Part shown: positions 1 to 8,860 of the stretch, piece after piece | How positions within the stretch are numbered: the first letter of the stretch is position 1 | Layout of the letters: each line of letters begins with the position of its first letter | Source of the DNA: CAZDDI01 sp964504195 | GTDB lineage: Bacteria; Chloroflexota; Anaerolineae; B4-G1; SLSP01 | DNA: 64,000 bases | Assembly (NCBI GenBank): GCA_964504195.1 | Contig: CAZDDI010000008.1 | Location: 49,998 to 113,997, forward strand | Reading direction: 5' to 3' | Program-made: the position numbers and the translations under genes | The notes under the pieces: generated by a model | Told to the model about the DNA's origin: nothing | The model's database searches: none | The model's input: only the letters and a program-made list of their open reading frames with translations

Positions 1-1150
1 CGTTGTTCTCGAATTCGCGCCGCAGGAGGCGAAGGCAGTGCGCTTGATCCTGTTCGCGGACCACCAGGTTGAGCCGGTGCTCGGAAAGGGATTGCGAAAG
101 CATCCGCACCTCCAATCCCGCTTCGCTCAGGCGTTGCAGCGCGCGCGCCGCCATCGCCAACGTCCAGCTGTCGTCCTGGCTACCTACGGCGATGAGGCTG
201 AGGCCGGTGGTGGAGATGATGGCTGGCAGCACGGCCCGCTCCGGGCGCGGCTGTTGCACGATTAGGGTACCAGGATGGGCGGGGTTGAAGCTGTTGCGGA
301 TGCGGAGGGGGATGCCGTTGGCCGTCACCGGGCGGATGGTCTTGGGATGCAACACATCCGCGCCGAAGTAGGCCAGATCGGCGGCCTCCTGGTACGAGAG
401 CTCCGCCAGCGTTTGCGCGCCGGGCACCAGATTCGGGTCGGCGGTGAGGATGCCGTCCACATCGCTCCAAATCCACACCTCAGCGGCGTCCAGCCCCGCG
501 CCGATGAGCGCGGCGGAGTAGTCGCTCCCGCCCCGGCCCAGCGTGGTGGTGATGCTGTTCTCGGTTGCCGCGATGTAGCCGGTGATGACGGGCAGCACGC
601 CGCGTTCTAGCAGCGGGAGGACATGGGTTTGCAACCGCGCCCGCGTCTCCGCAAGCAGCGGTTGCGCCGCGCCAAAGGTATCATCCGTGACGATGAGCTG
701 GGCAGCGCTGAGCGCCTGCGCGCGGACACCGCGCTCGCACAAGACAGCGGCCAGAAGGCTGGCTGAGAGCTGCTCCCCAAAAGCGGCGACGGCGTCGCGT
801 CCGCGCGCGGTCACTTCACCCAGCACGGCGATGCTGCGGTAGAGCCGTTCCAGCTCGTGCAGGCGATCTTCAATCAGCCCGCTCACTTCCAACCGCGTGG
901 CGCTGTGGCCCAGCAGCGCCGTCACCACGTCGAGGTGGCGGTTGAGGAGCGCGGCTTTGAGCTCCCGATAGACTGCGTCCTTGCCCTCGGCGGCGGCGCG
1001 CGCGCCTGCGATGAGCTGCGTGGTGACGCCGCTCATCGCGGAGACAACGGCGACGGTGTCTGTAGCGTTATGCGCGGCGAGAATGTCCGCCACGCCCGCG
1101 ATGCGCTCCGCAGTGCCTACCGATGTGCCGCCAAATTTATGTATGATCAT
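1..1150 (-). CDS. Aspartate kinase, 3' end beyond the window
   Basis: Phosphorylates L-aspartate, the first step of the lysine/threonine/methionine branch. I read the reverse complement from an ATG at 1150; the frame stays open to base 1, giving about 383 residues, so the C-terminus is missing. The N-terminus has the kinase signature KFGGTS (residues about 5-10). The middle carries LGRGGSDYSA and WSDVDGILTADP, the amino-acid kinase substrate loops, followed by FGADVLHPKTI. The last visible part (LSQSLSEHRLNLVV) is an ACT regulatory domain. The ATG overlaps the stop of the upstream cystathionine synthase gene (ATGA), so the two are probably translationally coupled and under the same SAM riboswitch. 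Whether a homoserine dehydrogenase domain follows cannot be seen. Confidence 0.93.
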   Translation of the reverse strand, partial: MIIHKFGGTSVGTAERIAGVADILAAHNATDTVAVVSAMSGVTTQLIAGARAAAEGKDAVYRELKAALLNRHLDVVTALLGHSATRLEVSGLIEDRLHELERLYRSIAVLGEVTARGRDAVAAFGEQLSASLLAAVLCERGVRAQALSAAQLIVTDDTFGAAQPLLAETRARLQTHVLPLLERGVLPVITGYIAATENSITTTLGRGGSDYSAALIGAGLDAAEVWIWSDVDGILTADPNLVPGAQTLAELSYQEAADLAYFGADVLHPKTIRPVTANGIPLRIRNSFNPAHPGTLIVQQPRPERAVLPAIISTTGLSLIAVGSQDDSWTLAMAARALQRLSEAGLEVRMLSQSLSEHRLNLVVREQDQAHCLRLLRREFENN

Positions 1151-2331
1151 TGCACACCTCCCAATGCCTGTTCCAAATCCGCGATGATGTCCCCCACGTC
1201 CTCGATGCCCAGAGCGTAGCGCACCAGGTTATCGCTCAGACCTGCTTCGCGGCGTTTCTCCGGATCGCCAGAAACAAAGAGGGCCTGCTGTTGCGCGATG
1301 CTCTCCACCCCACCCAGCGTTGGCCCGATGTAGGGCAACTGCAAACGATCCATAAACGCCCCGGTCTGTTCCAAATCGCCCTGCACCTGGAAGGAGACCA
1401 CCCCACCGTACCCGCACATCTGGCGCGCGGCGATGGCGTGATCCGGATGCGTGGGCAGGCCGGGGTAGAAGACGCGCTCTACCGCCGGGTGCTCCGCCAG
1501 GAAAGCGGCGACGCGCGCACCGGTCTCGTTCTGCCGCTGCACGCGCAGCGCCAGCGTCTTGAGGCCGCGCAGGAGCAGGTAGGCATCTAGCGGATTGAGG
1601 ACACCACCCAGCACGGCGCGGGCGGCAGCGAGCGGCTCCAGCAGCGCGGCGCGGCCCACGACGACGCCGGCGAGCAGGTCGTTGTGACCGCCGAGGTATT
1701 TGGTGGCGCTGTGGATGACCAGATCGAGGCCGTACTCCAGCGGGCGCAAGTTGATGGGCGTGGCGAAGGTGCTGTCTATGAGCGTGAGGATGCCCCGCGA
1801 GCGGGCAATGTCGGCCAAGCGAGCCAGATCCATGACGCGCAGGTAGGGGTTGGTGGGCGTTTCGGCGAAGATGGCGCGAGTGTTGGGGCGCAGCGCGGCT
1901 TCGAGCGCGGCGAAATCGTCAATGGGCGTCCAGGAGACGGTGACACCCCAGCGGGAGAGGTAATCATCGGCGAACTCGCGCGTGCGCCGGTAGCAGCCCT
2001 CGATGAGCACGAGATGGTCGCCCGCTTTAAGGAAGGCCAGCAGGGCGGAGGTGATCGCGTTCATGCCACTGGCGAAGAGCAGGGCGCGCTGGCCGCCCTC
2101 CAGCGCGGCCAGCTTCTCCTCAACGGCTTCCTGGGTGGGGTTACCGTAGCGCCCGTACTCCTCGCGCAGTTTGGGCAGACCCGCGTCCTTGCGGGCCACA
2201 AAGTCCTGTACCTCTGCCGTATCGGCAAAAGTGTAAGTGGACGTTTGCACAATGGGGGTCGTGAGCGCCCCGTAGGGCTTTCGGCGGGCTTCGCCGGCGT
2301 GAACGGTAAGTGTGGCAAGATTCTGCTGCAT
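1147..2331 (-). CDS. metB: Cystathionine gamma-synthase family PLP enzyme
   Basis: A 394-residue Cys/Met-metabolism PLP enzyme, normal length for the family. It has YGRYGNPT (PLP phosphate and cofactor contacts), the ASGMNA turn, the DSTFATP cofactor Asp motif and the PLP lysine in HSATKYLGGHND (about Lys211). The GGHND context resembles plant and many bacterial cystathionine gamma-synthases, which join an activated homoserine to cysteine. O-acylhomoserine sulfhydrylase or a lyase cannot be excluded from motifs alone. A SAM-I riboswitch and terminator lie upstream and an aspartate kinase overlaps downstream, so a biosynthetic role in methionine supply is well supported. Confidence 0.88.
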   Translation of the reverse strand: MQQNLATLTVHAGEARRKPYGALTTPIVQTSTYTFADTAEVQDFVARKDAGLPKLREEYGRYGNPTQEAVEEKLAALEGGQRALLFASGMNAITSALLAFLKAGDHLVLIEGCYRRTREFADDYLSRWGVTVSWTPIDDFAALEAALRPNTRAIFAETPTNPYLRVMDLARLADIARSRGILTLIDSTFATPINLRPLEYGLDLVIHSATKYLGGHNDLLAGVVVGRAALLEPLAAARAVLGGVLNPLDAYLLLRGLKTLALRVQRQNETGARVAAFLAEHPAVERVFYPGLPTHPDHAIAARQMCGYGGVVSFQVQGDLEQTGAFMDRLQLPYIGPTLGGVESIAQQQALFVSGDPEKRREAGLSDNLVRYALGIEDVGDIIADLEQALGGVQ

Positions 2332-2402
2332 CGTAACACTCCTTCTTGATTTTGAGATAGCAAACGCCAGGCCAGACTTTTCTCATCAAGAGAGAGTGGT
2401 AT

Positions 2403-2443
2403 GAAAAAAGCCTCTTCAACGAGCGCGCGCCAGTTGAAGAGGC
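2403..2443 (-). terminator. Riboswitch-controlled intrinsic terminator
   Basis: On the minus strand a stem of GCCTCTTCAAC and GTTGAAGAGGC is followed at once by six T residues. It lies between the SAM-I aptamer and the metB start, as expected for the expression platform of a transcription-attenuating S-box leader. Confidence 0.88.
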
Positions 2444-2461
2444 CCTTCCAGCATTGCAACG

Positions 2462-2579
2462 CTCTCATCTTCCAGACTCTTCACGAGAGTCTGCCGGAAT
2501 TGGCACCGGGGTCAGAATTGCTTCTGGCCTGGTTGCCGAGGTTTCACAGGGCCGGTCCCTCCACCTCTCTTGATAAGAA
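2462..2579 (-). promoter_or_regulatory. SAM-I (S-box) riboswitch aptamer
   Basis: Reading the minus strand from about 2579, the RNA shows the S-box core: CTTATCAAGAGAGGTGGAGG, then GACCGGCCC, TGAAACCTCGGCAACC, GGTGCCAATTCC and a closing GATGAGAG. The first CTTATC pairs with the final GATGAG to form P1, with flanking U-A and U-G pairs. It precedes metB and the aspartate kinase gene and is followed by a terminator, so SAM binding should switch the operon off. Assignment is from conserved core sequence and P1 pairing. Confidence 0.95.
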
Positions 2580-2842
2580 TCAACTTGTTATCCGGGGTGT
2601 CCCCAGATATTGGGCGGCATGATAACACACGGACGGAAAATGTCAATACCTTAACCAGGGCTATCGCATTTAGAAAGCTTATCCCATCGCTTGCGCGAGG
2701 ATAGGTCCCCCAGCGGCAGCGGCCTGATTTCTCGCCCCCATTCTGAAACACTCCCTAATACTGAGCCTATTTGACAATTCGCAATTTTGAGGTTAGATTT
2801 AAGTTACTTTGTATCCAACATCGGGAATGGAGCGGTGAACCC

Positions 2843-5800
2843 ATGAATTGTTCTACCTGTGACGGGGAAAACCCCACCAACACGCCCCGCTGCCCTCACT
2901 GCGGCATAGATTGGCCGATTGCAACACATAGCACACAGGAAAGCCTAGATCGCCTGCGCCGCTATGTACCGCACGTCGTAGCTGAGGGTATTCTACATGA
3001 TCAGGAGCGACTGCGCGGCGAACGGCGCGAGGTGGCCGTACTGTTCGCAGATGCAGTAGATTTCACCCACCTTTCTGCTTCGCTTGACGCAGAATCGGTC
3101 TTCGAGATGATTAACGAGGTACTGAGCCGCCTGATGATCTGCGTTCACCGCTACGACGGCCTGGTAGACAAGTTCACCGGGGATGGGTTAATGGCGGTCT
3201 TCGGCGCGCCCATTGCCCACGAGAGCGATTCAGAACTAGCTGTGCGCGCCGCATTGGATATGCAAAAAGCTATCGCAGAGTTCACCCCTATCGCCCGGGA
3301 GCGACTGGGCGCGCCCCTCAAAATCCGCATCGGCATCCACTGTGGGCCAGCAATAGCGGGCATCCTCGGTAATGAAACACAGGCCGCATACACTGTTATC
3401 GGCGATACGGTAAACCTGGCCGCACGACTGGAATCAAAGGCACAACCAGGGCATATCCTGGTAAGTGCCCGTGTACATCAGCAAACCGCCCCGTTGTTCA
3501 ATTTTCAGTCCAAAGGCAAAACCCCACTCAAGGGACTGGATAAACCGATGGAAATCTACGAGGTGCTGAGCGACCGCTCCGAGCCTCTTTCGACGCGCGG
3601 CGTGACTGGCGTCACCTCGATTCTGCTAGGGCGCAACACAGAACTGGAACAGTTGCGCGGATTACTAACAACCTTCCTGGAAGAAAACCAATACGGCAAA
3701 CTTGTCATCATTCGCGGCGAGGCGGGGATTGGCAAGTCGCGATTGGTGAGCGAGTGGCTGGCCGATATACCGGATGTGCAGCCAGCAATCTGGCAAGGCC
3801 GCGGCCTACCTTACGCGCAAGGCGTGGGCTACGGCGTGTTCCGCTCCTTGCTGCAAGATGCACTCCGCAATCACCCTCCGGAACGCGCCTGGGATGCACA
3901 CGTTTCACCGGCATTGCGCCCGTTCTTGCGCTTAATCCTGGAATTCACGCTCACGGCAGACGAGCAACGCAGCCTGAGCTATCTGGAACCAGAGCGCATC
4001 AACCAATTGAGCGTCCTGGCGATGCGCGAATGGCTACTGGGCGAGGCTCAGGAACGTCCCGTTATCCTCATCCTCGACGATTTCCACTGGGCCGATGCAC
4101 TCTCCATACAGGCACTCGAAACGCTACACTCGCTAACAGAAATCGCACCGCTGCTCCTGTGCATCGTAACGCGCCCACAACCGCACAACTCCCCCGCCTT
4201 CCTCCCACCCGCTGACGCCCCCCCCACAGCGAACACGCGCGCCATCAACCTGCTTCCCCTCTCACCCGAACACAGTCATGCTTTGTTGGAGCACCTGGTC
4301 AACCTAGAGGGCCTCGCGACAGAAGTTGTTGAAACAATTCTCACCCGCGCCGAAGGCAACCCCTTTTACATTGAAGAATTCGTGCGCATGTTGATCGAAA
4401 AAGAAATGCTACGCTTGGAAAACCAACAATGGCATGTTATCTCGCCCGTAGCATTGCAGGCAATGGAAATTCCTACCACTTTGCGGGGACTGATGATGGC
4501 GCGTGTGGATCGCTTAGCTGAAGATCAACGCAATGTCCTCAGCTCTGCTGCCGTGATTGGGTTACAATTCAACGCACGCTTGCTGGAAGAAGTAGATCGC
4601 CGCCTACACGGCAGCAGCAATACCCGCGCCGTGCTCGAACGATTACAAGAGGTAGGGCTACTGGTAGAACGCCCGGAAGCAGGCGCGCACACCTACGCCT
4701 TCCGACACATCATTACCCAAGAGACCATCTACAACAGTATGCTACGCAGCCACCGCCCGGAACTGCATCGTACCGTCGCTGAGGCCATCGAGTATCTGCA
4801 CGCGAACGATTTGCACAATCAAGCCGAGGTGCTGGCATTGCACTACGACCGGGCCTACGCACGGGACAAAGCTCTGGATTATGCTGTGTTAGCCGGTGAC
4901 CGGGCGCGCACGCGTTTCGCCAACCATGAAGCTATCGAGTATTATAGCCGTGCCTTGCAGATCTCACAGCATCTCAACGAACGCCAGAGCGAACGCTGGC
5001 AATCAGCCATCGGCCTGGGCGAAGTCTATCAACATATCGGCGAGTACGAAGAAGCCTTTGCCTGTTACCAAGCGGCCCTGGAGGAATGGAAACAGGCGGT
5101 ACCCGAAACACGTGCCCAGGCACTCTTACGCCTGGGGCAGGTTTCGGACAAGCGCGGCGATCTGCAAGAGGCAGAAACCTGGCTACGCCAGGGTCTTGCA
5201 CTCATCACCCAGCTCAAAATGCCCCGCCCAGAATTGCGCGCTCAGTTCCTCTCGGAGCTGGGATGGATTACACTGCGCAGTGGGAAGCTGGATGCTGCCC
5301 AACAACTGCTAGATGACGGGCTGGCGCTAGTCGAAGGAAGCGAACATTACGATGTACTTGGTTCAATTCTAAACCGACTCGGCGCGATCTACTACCACCA
5401 CAGCGAATGGGCGGCAGCGGCCACTTTTGTGGAACGCGCGCTGGATATTCGCACCCAATTAGGTGATATTGTAGGTATGGCGCGCTCCTACAACAATCTA
5501 GCAATTGTGAACAAGTACGCAGGCAAATGGGAACACGCACTCCTCAACTACCAACAGAGCCTCGAACTGATGCAAAAAATTGGCGAAATGGAAGGCTTAG
5601 CACTGACCTACACTAATCTGGGAGTGCTCTATACCGAGCGCGGCGCGTGGATGCAAGCGGAAGAAGCGCTCCAGCAAAGTCTGGCTATCACCCAACGCAT
5701 TACCCACCCCTACGAACTGGCACAAGCGCACATGAACCTGGGGAGGCTTTATTTGCGCCAGCAACGCTGGGATGAAGCTGAGCGCCACCTTAACGCAGCG

Positions 5801-6250
5801 CTACCCTTGTATGAAGAAGCCGGTGCTGGCGCAAATCTGAACCTCAACGACGTGTATGAGCTGAAAGGATATCTTTATACCGAGCAAGGGGCATGGGATG
5901 CGGCCCAAACCTGGGCCGCACGCAGCGAGCGCTTGCTACGCGAAGTCACACAAACACCAGAAGAAGCTATTGAATGGGGCCGCTATCACTTACTCATGGG
6001 GCGCCTCAACCATGCACAAAAAGCACGTGAAGTTGCGCTAAAACACTACAAACGCAGCCTAAGTGTTTTCCAAGACAAGGGCATCACTATCGAGCTGGGG
6101 CGCGCAGCTTACTGGCTGGCACTACTCTACCATGAAACAGCCCAGCCCACCGTCGCGCAAGAACTACTCAACACGGCACTGGAAGTGTTCGGGAGGTTGG
6201 GAGCACGCCCGGAATACGAGCGGGCGCGGGTCTTACAAGAACAGCTGTAA
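2843..6250 (+). CDS. Class III adenylate cyclase with AAA ATPase and TPR region
   Basis: A 1135-residue predicted signalling protein. Residues 1-22 hold a zinc ribbon (Cys3, 6, 17, 20). Residues about 60-245 are a class III cyclase domain with metal aspartates Asp70 and Asp114, substrate lysine Lys110, the adenine-selecting Asp188 in VIGDTVN, and Asn191 and Arg195 for the transition state. All key residues are present, so it is probably active on ATP. A STAND/AAA-type ATPase follows, with Walker A GEAGIGKS (292-299) and Walker B ILILDD, then a winged-helix-like stretch and about ten TPRs to the end. I chose ATG 2843, which has an upstream GGAG and starts the zinc ribbon; an in-frame upstream ATG at 2771 has no such support. 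No membrane segment is seen. Confidence 0.92.
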   Translation: MNCSTCDGENPTNTPRCPHCGIDWPIATHSTQESLDRLRRYVPHVVAEGILHDQERLRGERREVAVLFADAVDFTHLSASLDAESVFEMINEVLSRLMICVHRYDGLVDKFTGDGLMAVFGAPIAHESDSELAVRAALDMQKAIAEFTPIARERLGAPLKIRIGIHCGPAIAGILGNETQAAYTVIGDTVNLAARLESKAQPGHILVSARVHQQTAPLFNFQSKGKTPLKGLDKPMEIYEVLSDRSEPLSTRGVTGVTSILLGRNTELEQLRGLLTTFLEENQYGKLVIIRGEAGIGKSRLVSEWLADIPDVQPAIWQGRGLPYAQGVGYGVFRSLLQDALRNHPPERAWDAHVSPALRPFLRLILEFTLTADEQRSLSYLEPERINQLSVLAMREWLLGEAQERPVILILDDFHWADALSIQALETLHSLTEIAPLLLCIVTRPQPHNSPAFLPPADAPPTANTRAINLLPLSPEHSHALLEHLVNLEGLATEVVETILTRAEGNPFYIEEFVRMLIEKEMLRLENQQWHVISPVALQAMEIPTTLRGLMMARVDRLAEDQRNVLSSAAVIGLQFNARLLEEVDRRLHGSSNTRAVLERLQEVGLLVERPEAGAHTYAFRHIITQETIYNSMLRSHRPELHRTVAEAIEYLHANDLHNQAEVLALHYDRAYARDKALDYAVLAGDRARTRFANHEAIEYYSRALQISQHLNERQSERWQSAIGLGEVYQHIGEYEEAFACYQAALEEWKQAVPETRAQALLRLGQVSDKRGDLQEAETWLRQGLALITQLKMPRPELRAQFLSELGWITLRSGKLDAAQQLLDDGLALVEGSEHYDVLGSILNRLGAIYYHHSEWAAAATFVERALDIRTQLGDIVGMARSYNNLAIVNKYAGKWEHALLNYQQSLELMQKIGEMEGLALTYTNLGVLYTERGAWMQAEEALQQSLAITQRITHPYELAQAHMNLGRLYLRQQRWDEAERHLNAALPLYEEAGAGANLNLNDVYELKGYLYTEQGAWDAAQTWAARSERLLREVTQTPEEAIEWGRYHLLMGRLNHAQKAREVALKHYKRSLSVFQDKGITIELGRAAYWLALLYHETAQPTVAQELLNTALEVFGRLGARPEYERARVLQEQL

Positions 6251-6328
6251 GTCTAACTGTAAATCAGGAATAATCAGATATATCCTGAGCCAGATGAAAA
6301 GGGGCGGCTCCCGACTTAAATACTGTCT

Positions 6329-6458
6329 TTGCTACCGTACACTTGTAGATTTTTGCCACGAATTCACTCGAATTAACACGAAAACAATAAGAAATTCGTA
6401 AAATTCGTGCTAATTCGTGGCTAAAACTGAATGCGCTTGGAAAATGTACGGTAGAAAA
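6329..6458. repeat. MITE-like element A, copy 1
   Basis: A 130-bp element with inverted ends (CTACCGTACA at left, TGTACGGTAG at right) and an inner inverted pair (CCACGAATT and AATTCGTGG). It is flanked by a direct duplication ATACTGTCT at 6320-6328 and 6459-6467. A near-identical copy lies at 18040-18170 with its own different flanking duplication. No coding capacity; probably mobilised in trans. Confidence 0.85.
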
Positions 6459-6487
6459 ATACTGTCTAAGCCCTGAATAACAAATCA

Positions 6488-6519
6488 AACGGGGGTGGGT
6501 CAAATGACCCACCCCCGTT
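6488..6519 (-). terminator. Terminator of the subtilase gene
   Basis: A perfect 14-bp stem (AACGGGGGTGGGTC with GACCCACCCCCGTT) with an ATTT loop on the minus strand, just downstream of the protease stop and followed by a T-rich run. Confidence 0.75.
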
Positions 6520-6538
6520 GCAGTTGTTTAAAGGGCGT

Positions 6539-8716
6539 CTAATCGCCGCCGACCCAGAAGTTGTAGAAAGTATGGCCTGCCCAAGATTCAGGCCCGCCAG
6601 CCCAACTCTCCGGGCCACCCGCCCAAGATTCGGGGCCACCGGCCCAACTCTCTGGGCCGCCTGCCCAACTGCCGTACCACTCAAACCAGCTCTGGAACCA
6701 AATCCACCAGCCCGCCCAAGATTCGGGGCCACCCGCCCAGGATTCAGGGCCACCGGCCCAACTCTCCGGCCCGCCCGCCCAGGACTCGGGGCCACCCGCC
6801 CAGGATTCAGGGCCGCCGGCCCAACTCTCCGGCCCGCCCGCCCAGGACTCGGGGCCACCCGCCCACGTCATGTACCAGCCGTACCAGCTCTGGAACCAAG
6901 CGTACCAACCCGCCCAGGACTCGGGGCCACCGGCCCAACTTTCCGGGCCACCCGCCCAGGATTCAGGGCCACCCGCCCAACTCTCTGGACCGCCCGCCCA
7001 CGATTCTGGGCCATTGACCCACATTACATACCAGCCCGCCCAAGATTCAGGCCCACCGGCCCACGACTCCGGGCCACCCGCCCAGGTAGCATAACCACCG
7101 GCCCATGACTCTGGCCCGCCGGCCCAACTTTCCGGGCCACCCGCCCAGGATTCAGGCCCACCCGCCCAACTCTCTGGGCCGTTCACCCAACTGTAGAAGT
7201 TACCAGCCCAGTTGCCGGCCCAACTCTCCGGGCCGCCCGCCCAACTTTCCGGCCCACCGGCCCAACTGCTGTAGCCACCCGCCCAACTCTCTGGGCCAGC
7301 ATCGCGCAGCATGAATTCACCGGTCTCCGCATCATAGGTTGTCCAGCCCCAATAGTGTTGAACACCGGACATATCCAACTCAATGTCCAAGCCAAAATTC
7401 GCAGTACCGGTGATGTCAGCATAGACCGCATCCGGCGCCCACACGCGCCCCGCACCCTGCTGCCATATACTATAGGCCGCTTCGCCAGTGATTTCGTGGA
7501 ACTGAGGACGCGCAGTATGCATCAGGCGATACTTGACCTCGTCAGGAGTCAAGTTCGGGTTCTCGTTAATGACCAGCGCCGCCAGACCAGAGACTACGGC
7601 AGCCGCAGAAGACGTTCCCGCCATCTTGAAATACTGGCCCGGCAAACGATAATCCGGATGTTGACGCGCCAACACCGAGTTACTGCGCATCAGTGAAATC
7701 ATGTGTGCCCCTGGCGCAATCACGTCCGGCTTGACAAAAGCCTCATAGGTAGGGCCAGTAGCCGAAAAGGGGGCGAGGAAATCATCACCAAAATCATTGG
7801 GAGTGTAGTTATCGGTAAATGCCCCCACCGTGATAATGTAAGGATTGTTGCCCGGAACACCCACACTCATCGGATCTGGCCCGCCGTTTCCCGAACTGGC
7901 CACCACCACAATTCCCGAATACCAGGTTGCCATCACTGCCAGATTCAGCGGATCAGCCCAGTAAGGAGAAAAGGGCGGGGAGTAAAGGGACATATTGACG
8001 ACACGGATGTTGTAAACATCCTTGTTCAACACCACCCACTCCAGGCCACGCAACACATCAGCGTACGAGCCAACACCCTGATCGCCCAACACGCGCACCG
8101 GTAGTAAATTGACGCTCGGCGCAATGCCGCGATAGTCACCGTGTGGTCGCAACTGATCACTATTGGCAATGATACCGGCAACATGTGTACCATGCCCGTT
8201 CGGATCGCGGGGCGACTGGTTGAGGCGATTGCCGGTGTAGAGACGATCATTGATAGCATCGTAGTATGCGAGGATTCGCTGCTGATGAGAAGTATCGCGC
8301 CGCAAGCCATTCATTGTAGGATCAAGCCCACTATCCAGAATTGCCACGGTCACACCAGCGCCCTGATTGCCGCTAGCCCAGACCTGCTCAGCCCCCACCA
8401 CACGGACATAATCCATCTGCGGCGGTGCTGGCGGCCCACTCACCTCAACGGCATAGTCTAAAGTAACATCCAGTACACCAGACATCGCGGCCAATTCCTC
8501 TGCTGCACCCTCCGGTACCTGCGCCACCACCGCATCAATGATAGTGATTTCTGCTGTCACCACACCCTGCACAGAATGCACGGCAGTGACAGCAGATTCG
8601 GTAGTTACGCCCCGCACAATCACCTGCACTGAGGAGGCACGCACTGGAGCAACGCCAATTACAGCGCTAAACACCAAAGACAAGACCAACCAGAGTGTTA
8701 GAATTCGAGCTTTCAT
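6539..8716 (-). CDS. Exported S8 (subtilisin-like) protease with PESWAG heptad tail
   Basis: 725 residues. An N-terminal signal sequence (1-28) ends near VRASS, followed by a propeptide-like region. The catalytic domain has Asp128 (AILDSGLD), His175 (NGHGTHVAG), oxyanion Asn277 (SSGNGG) and Ser369 (GTSSAAA), so it should be an active serine protease. From about residue 474 the last 252 residues are a Trp-rich repeat region with 25 copies of (G)PESWAG, broken by aromatic blocks such as WYAWFQSWYGWYMTW and ending HTFYNFWVGGD. Repeat units use both TCC and AGT serine codons, so the peptide, not just the DNA, is conserved. ATG 8716 is preferred because GTGAGG lies 6 bases upstream; ATG 8719 and GTG 8728 are alternatives. 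The tail function is unknown. Confidence 0.9.
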   Translation of the reverse strand: MKARILTLWLVLSLVFSAVIGVAPVRASSVQVIVRGVTTESAVTAVHSVQGVVTAEITIIDAVVAQVPEGAAEELAAMSGVLDVTLDYAVEVSGPPAPPQMDYVRVVGAEQVWASGNQGAGVTVAILDSGLDPTMNGLRRDTSHQQRILAYYDAINDRLYTGNRLNQSPRDPNGHGTHVAGIIANSDQLRPHGDYRGIAPSVNLLPVRVLGDQGVGSYADVLRGLEWVVLNKDVYNIRVVNMSLYSPPFSPYWADPLNLAVMATWYSGIVVVASSGNGGPDPMSVGVPGNNPYIITVGAFTDNYTPNDFGDDFLAPFSATGPTYEAFVKPDVIAPGAHMISLMRSNSVLARQHPDYRLPGQYFKMAGTSSAAAVVSGLAALVINENPNLTPDEVKYRLMHTARPQFHEITGEAAYSIWQQGAGRVWAPDAVYADITGTANFGLDIELDMSGVQHYWGWTTYDAETGEFMLRDAGPESWAGGYSSWAGGPESWAGGPESWAGNWAGNFYSWVNGPESWAGGPESWAGGPESWAGGPESWAGGYATWAGGPESWAGGPESWAGWYVMWVNGPESWAGGPESWAGGPESWAGGPESWAGGPESWAGWYAWFQSWYGWYMTWAGGPESWAGGPESWAGGPESWAGGPESWAGGPESWAGGPESWAGGPESWAGWWIWFQSWFEWYGSWAGGPESWAGGPESWAGGPESWAGGPESWAGHTFYNFWVGGD
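6572..7300 (-). repeat. Coding 21-bp repeats (PESWAG tract)
   Basis: Tandem 21-bp units within the subtilase gene encode the heptad G-P-E-S-W-A-G. Units differ mainly at synonymous sites, including a mixture of TCC and AGT for the serine. Confidence 0.9.
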
Positions 8717-8821
8717 CATAGGCCTCACTTTTACCAGACGCTAACTTGAATTAGACAATGCAACTTTGATCGTTAGAGGGAATTTCATACCTAATTCTAA
8801 CATAATATACCCTCCCTAACA

Positions 8822-8839
8822 ATAGTACTTAAGTACTAT
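8822..8839. promoter_or_regulatory. 18-bp perfect palindrome, possible operator
   Basis: ATAGTACTTAAGTACTAT reads the same on both strands and lies about 105 bp upstream of the subtilase start and just past the stop of the HhH protein gene. There is no T-run, so an operator is more likely than a terminator. No cognate regulator can be named. Confidence 0.4.
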
Positions 8840-8860
8840 CAAGCAACGACGAATGCAATA

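Noticed and set aside
6518..7108. Long plus-strand open frames rich in R-P-A-R-P-G opposite the subtilase tail
   Set aside because: They are the antisense of the 21-bp coding repeats, have no SD, and the protease reading explains the conservation.
6572..7300. Short regularly spaced repeats that could suggest a CRISPR array or minisatellite
   Set aside because: The 21-bp units are contiguous without unique spacers and encode a conserved heptad in frame.
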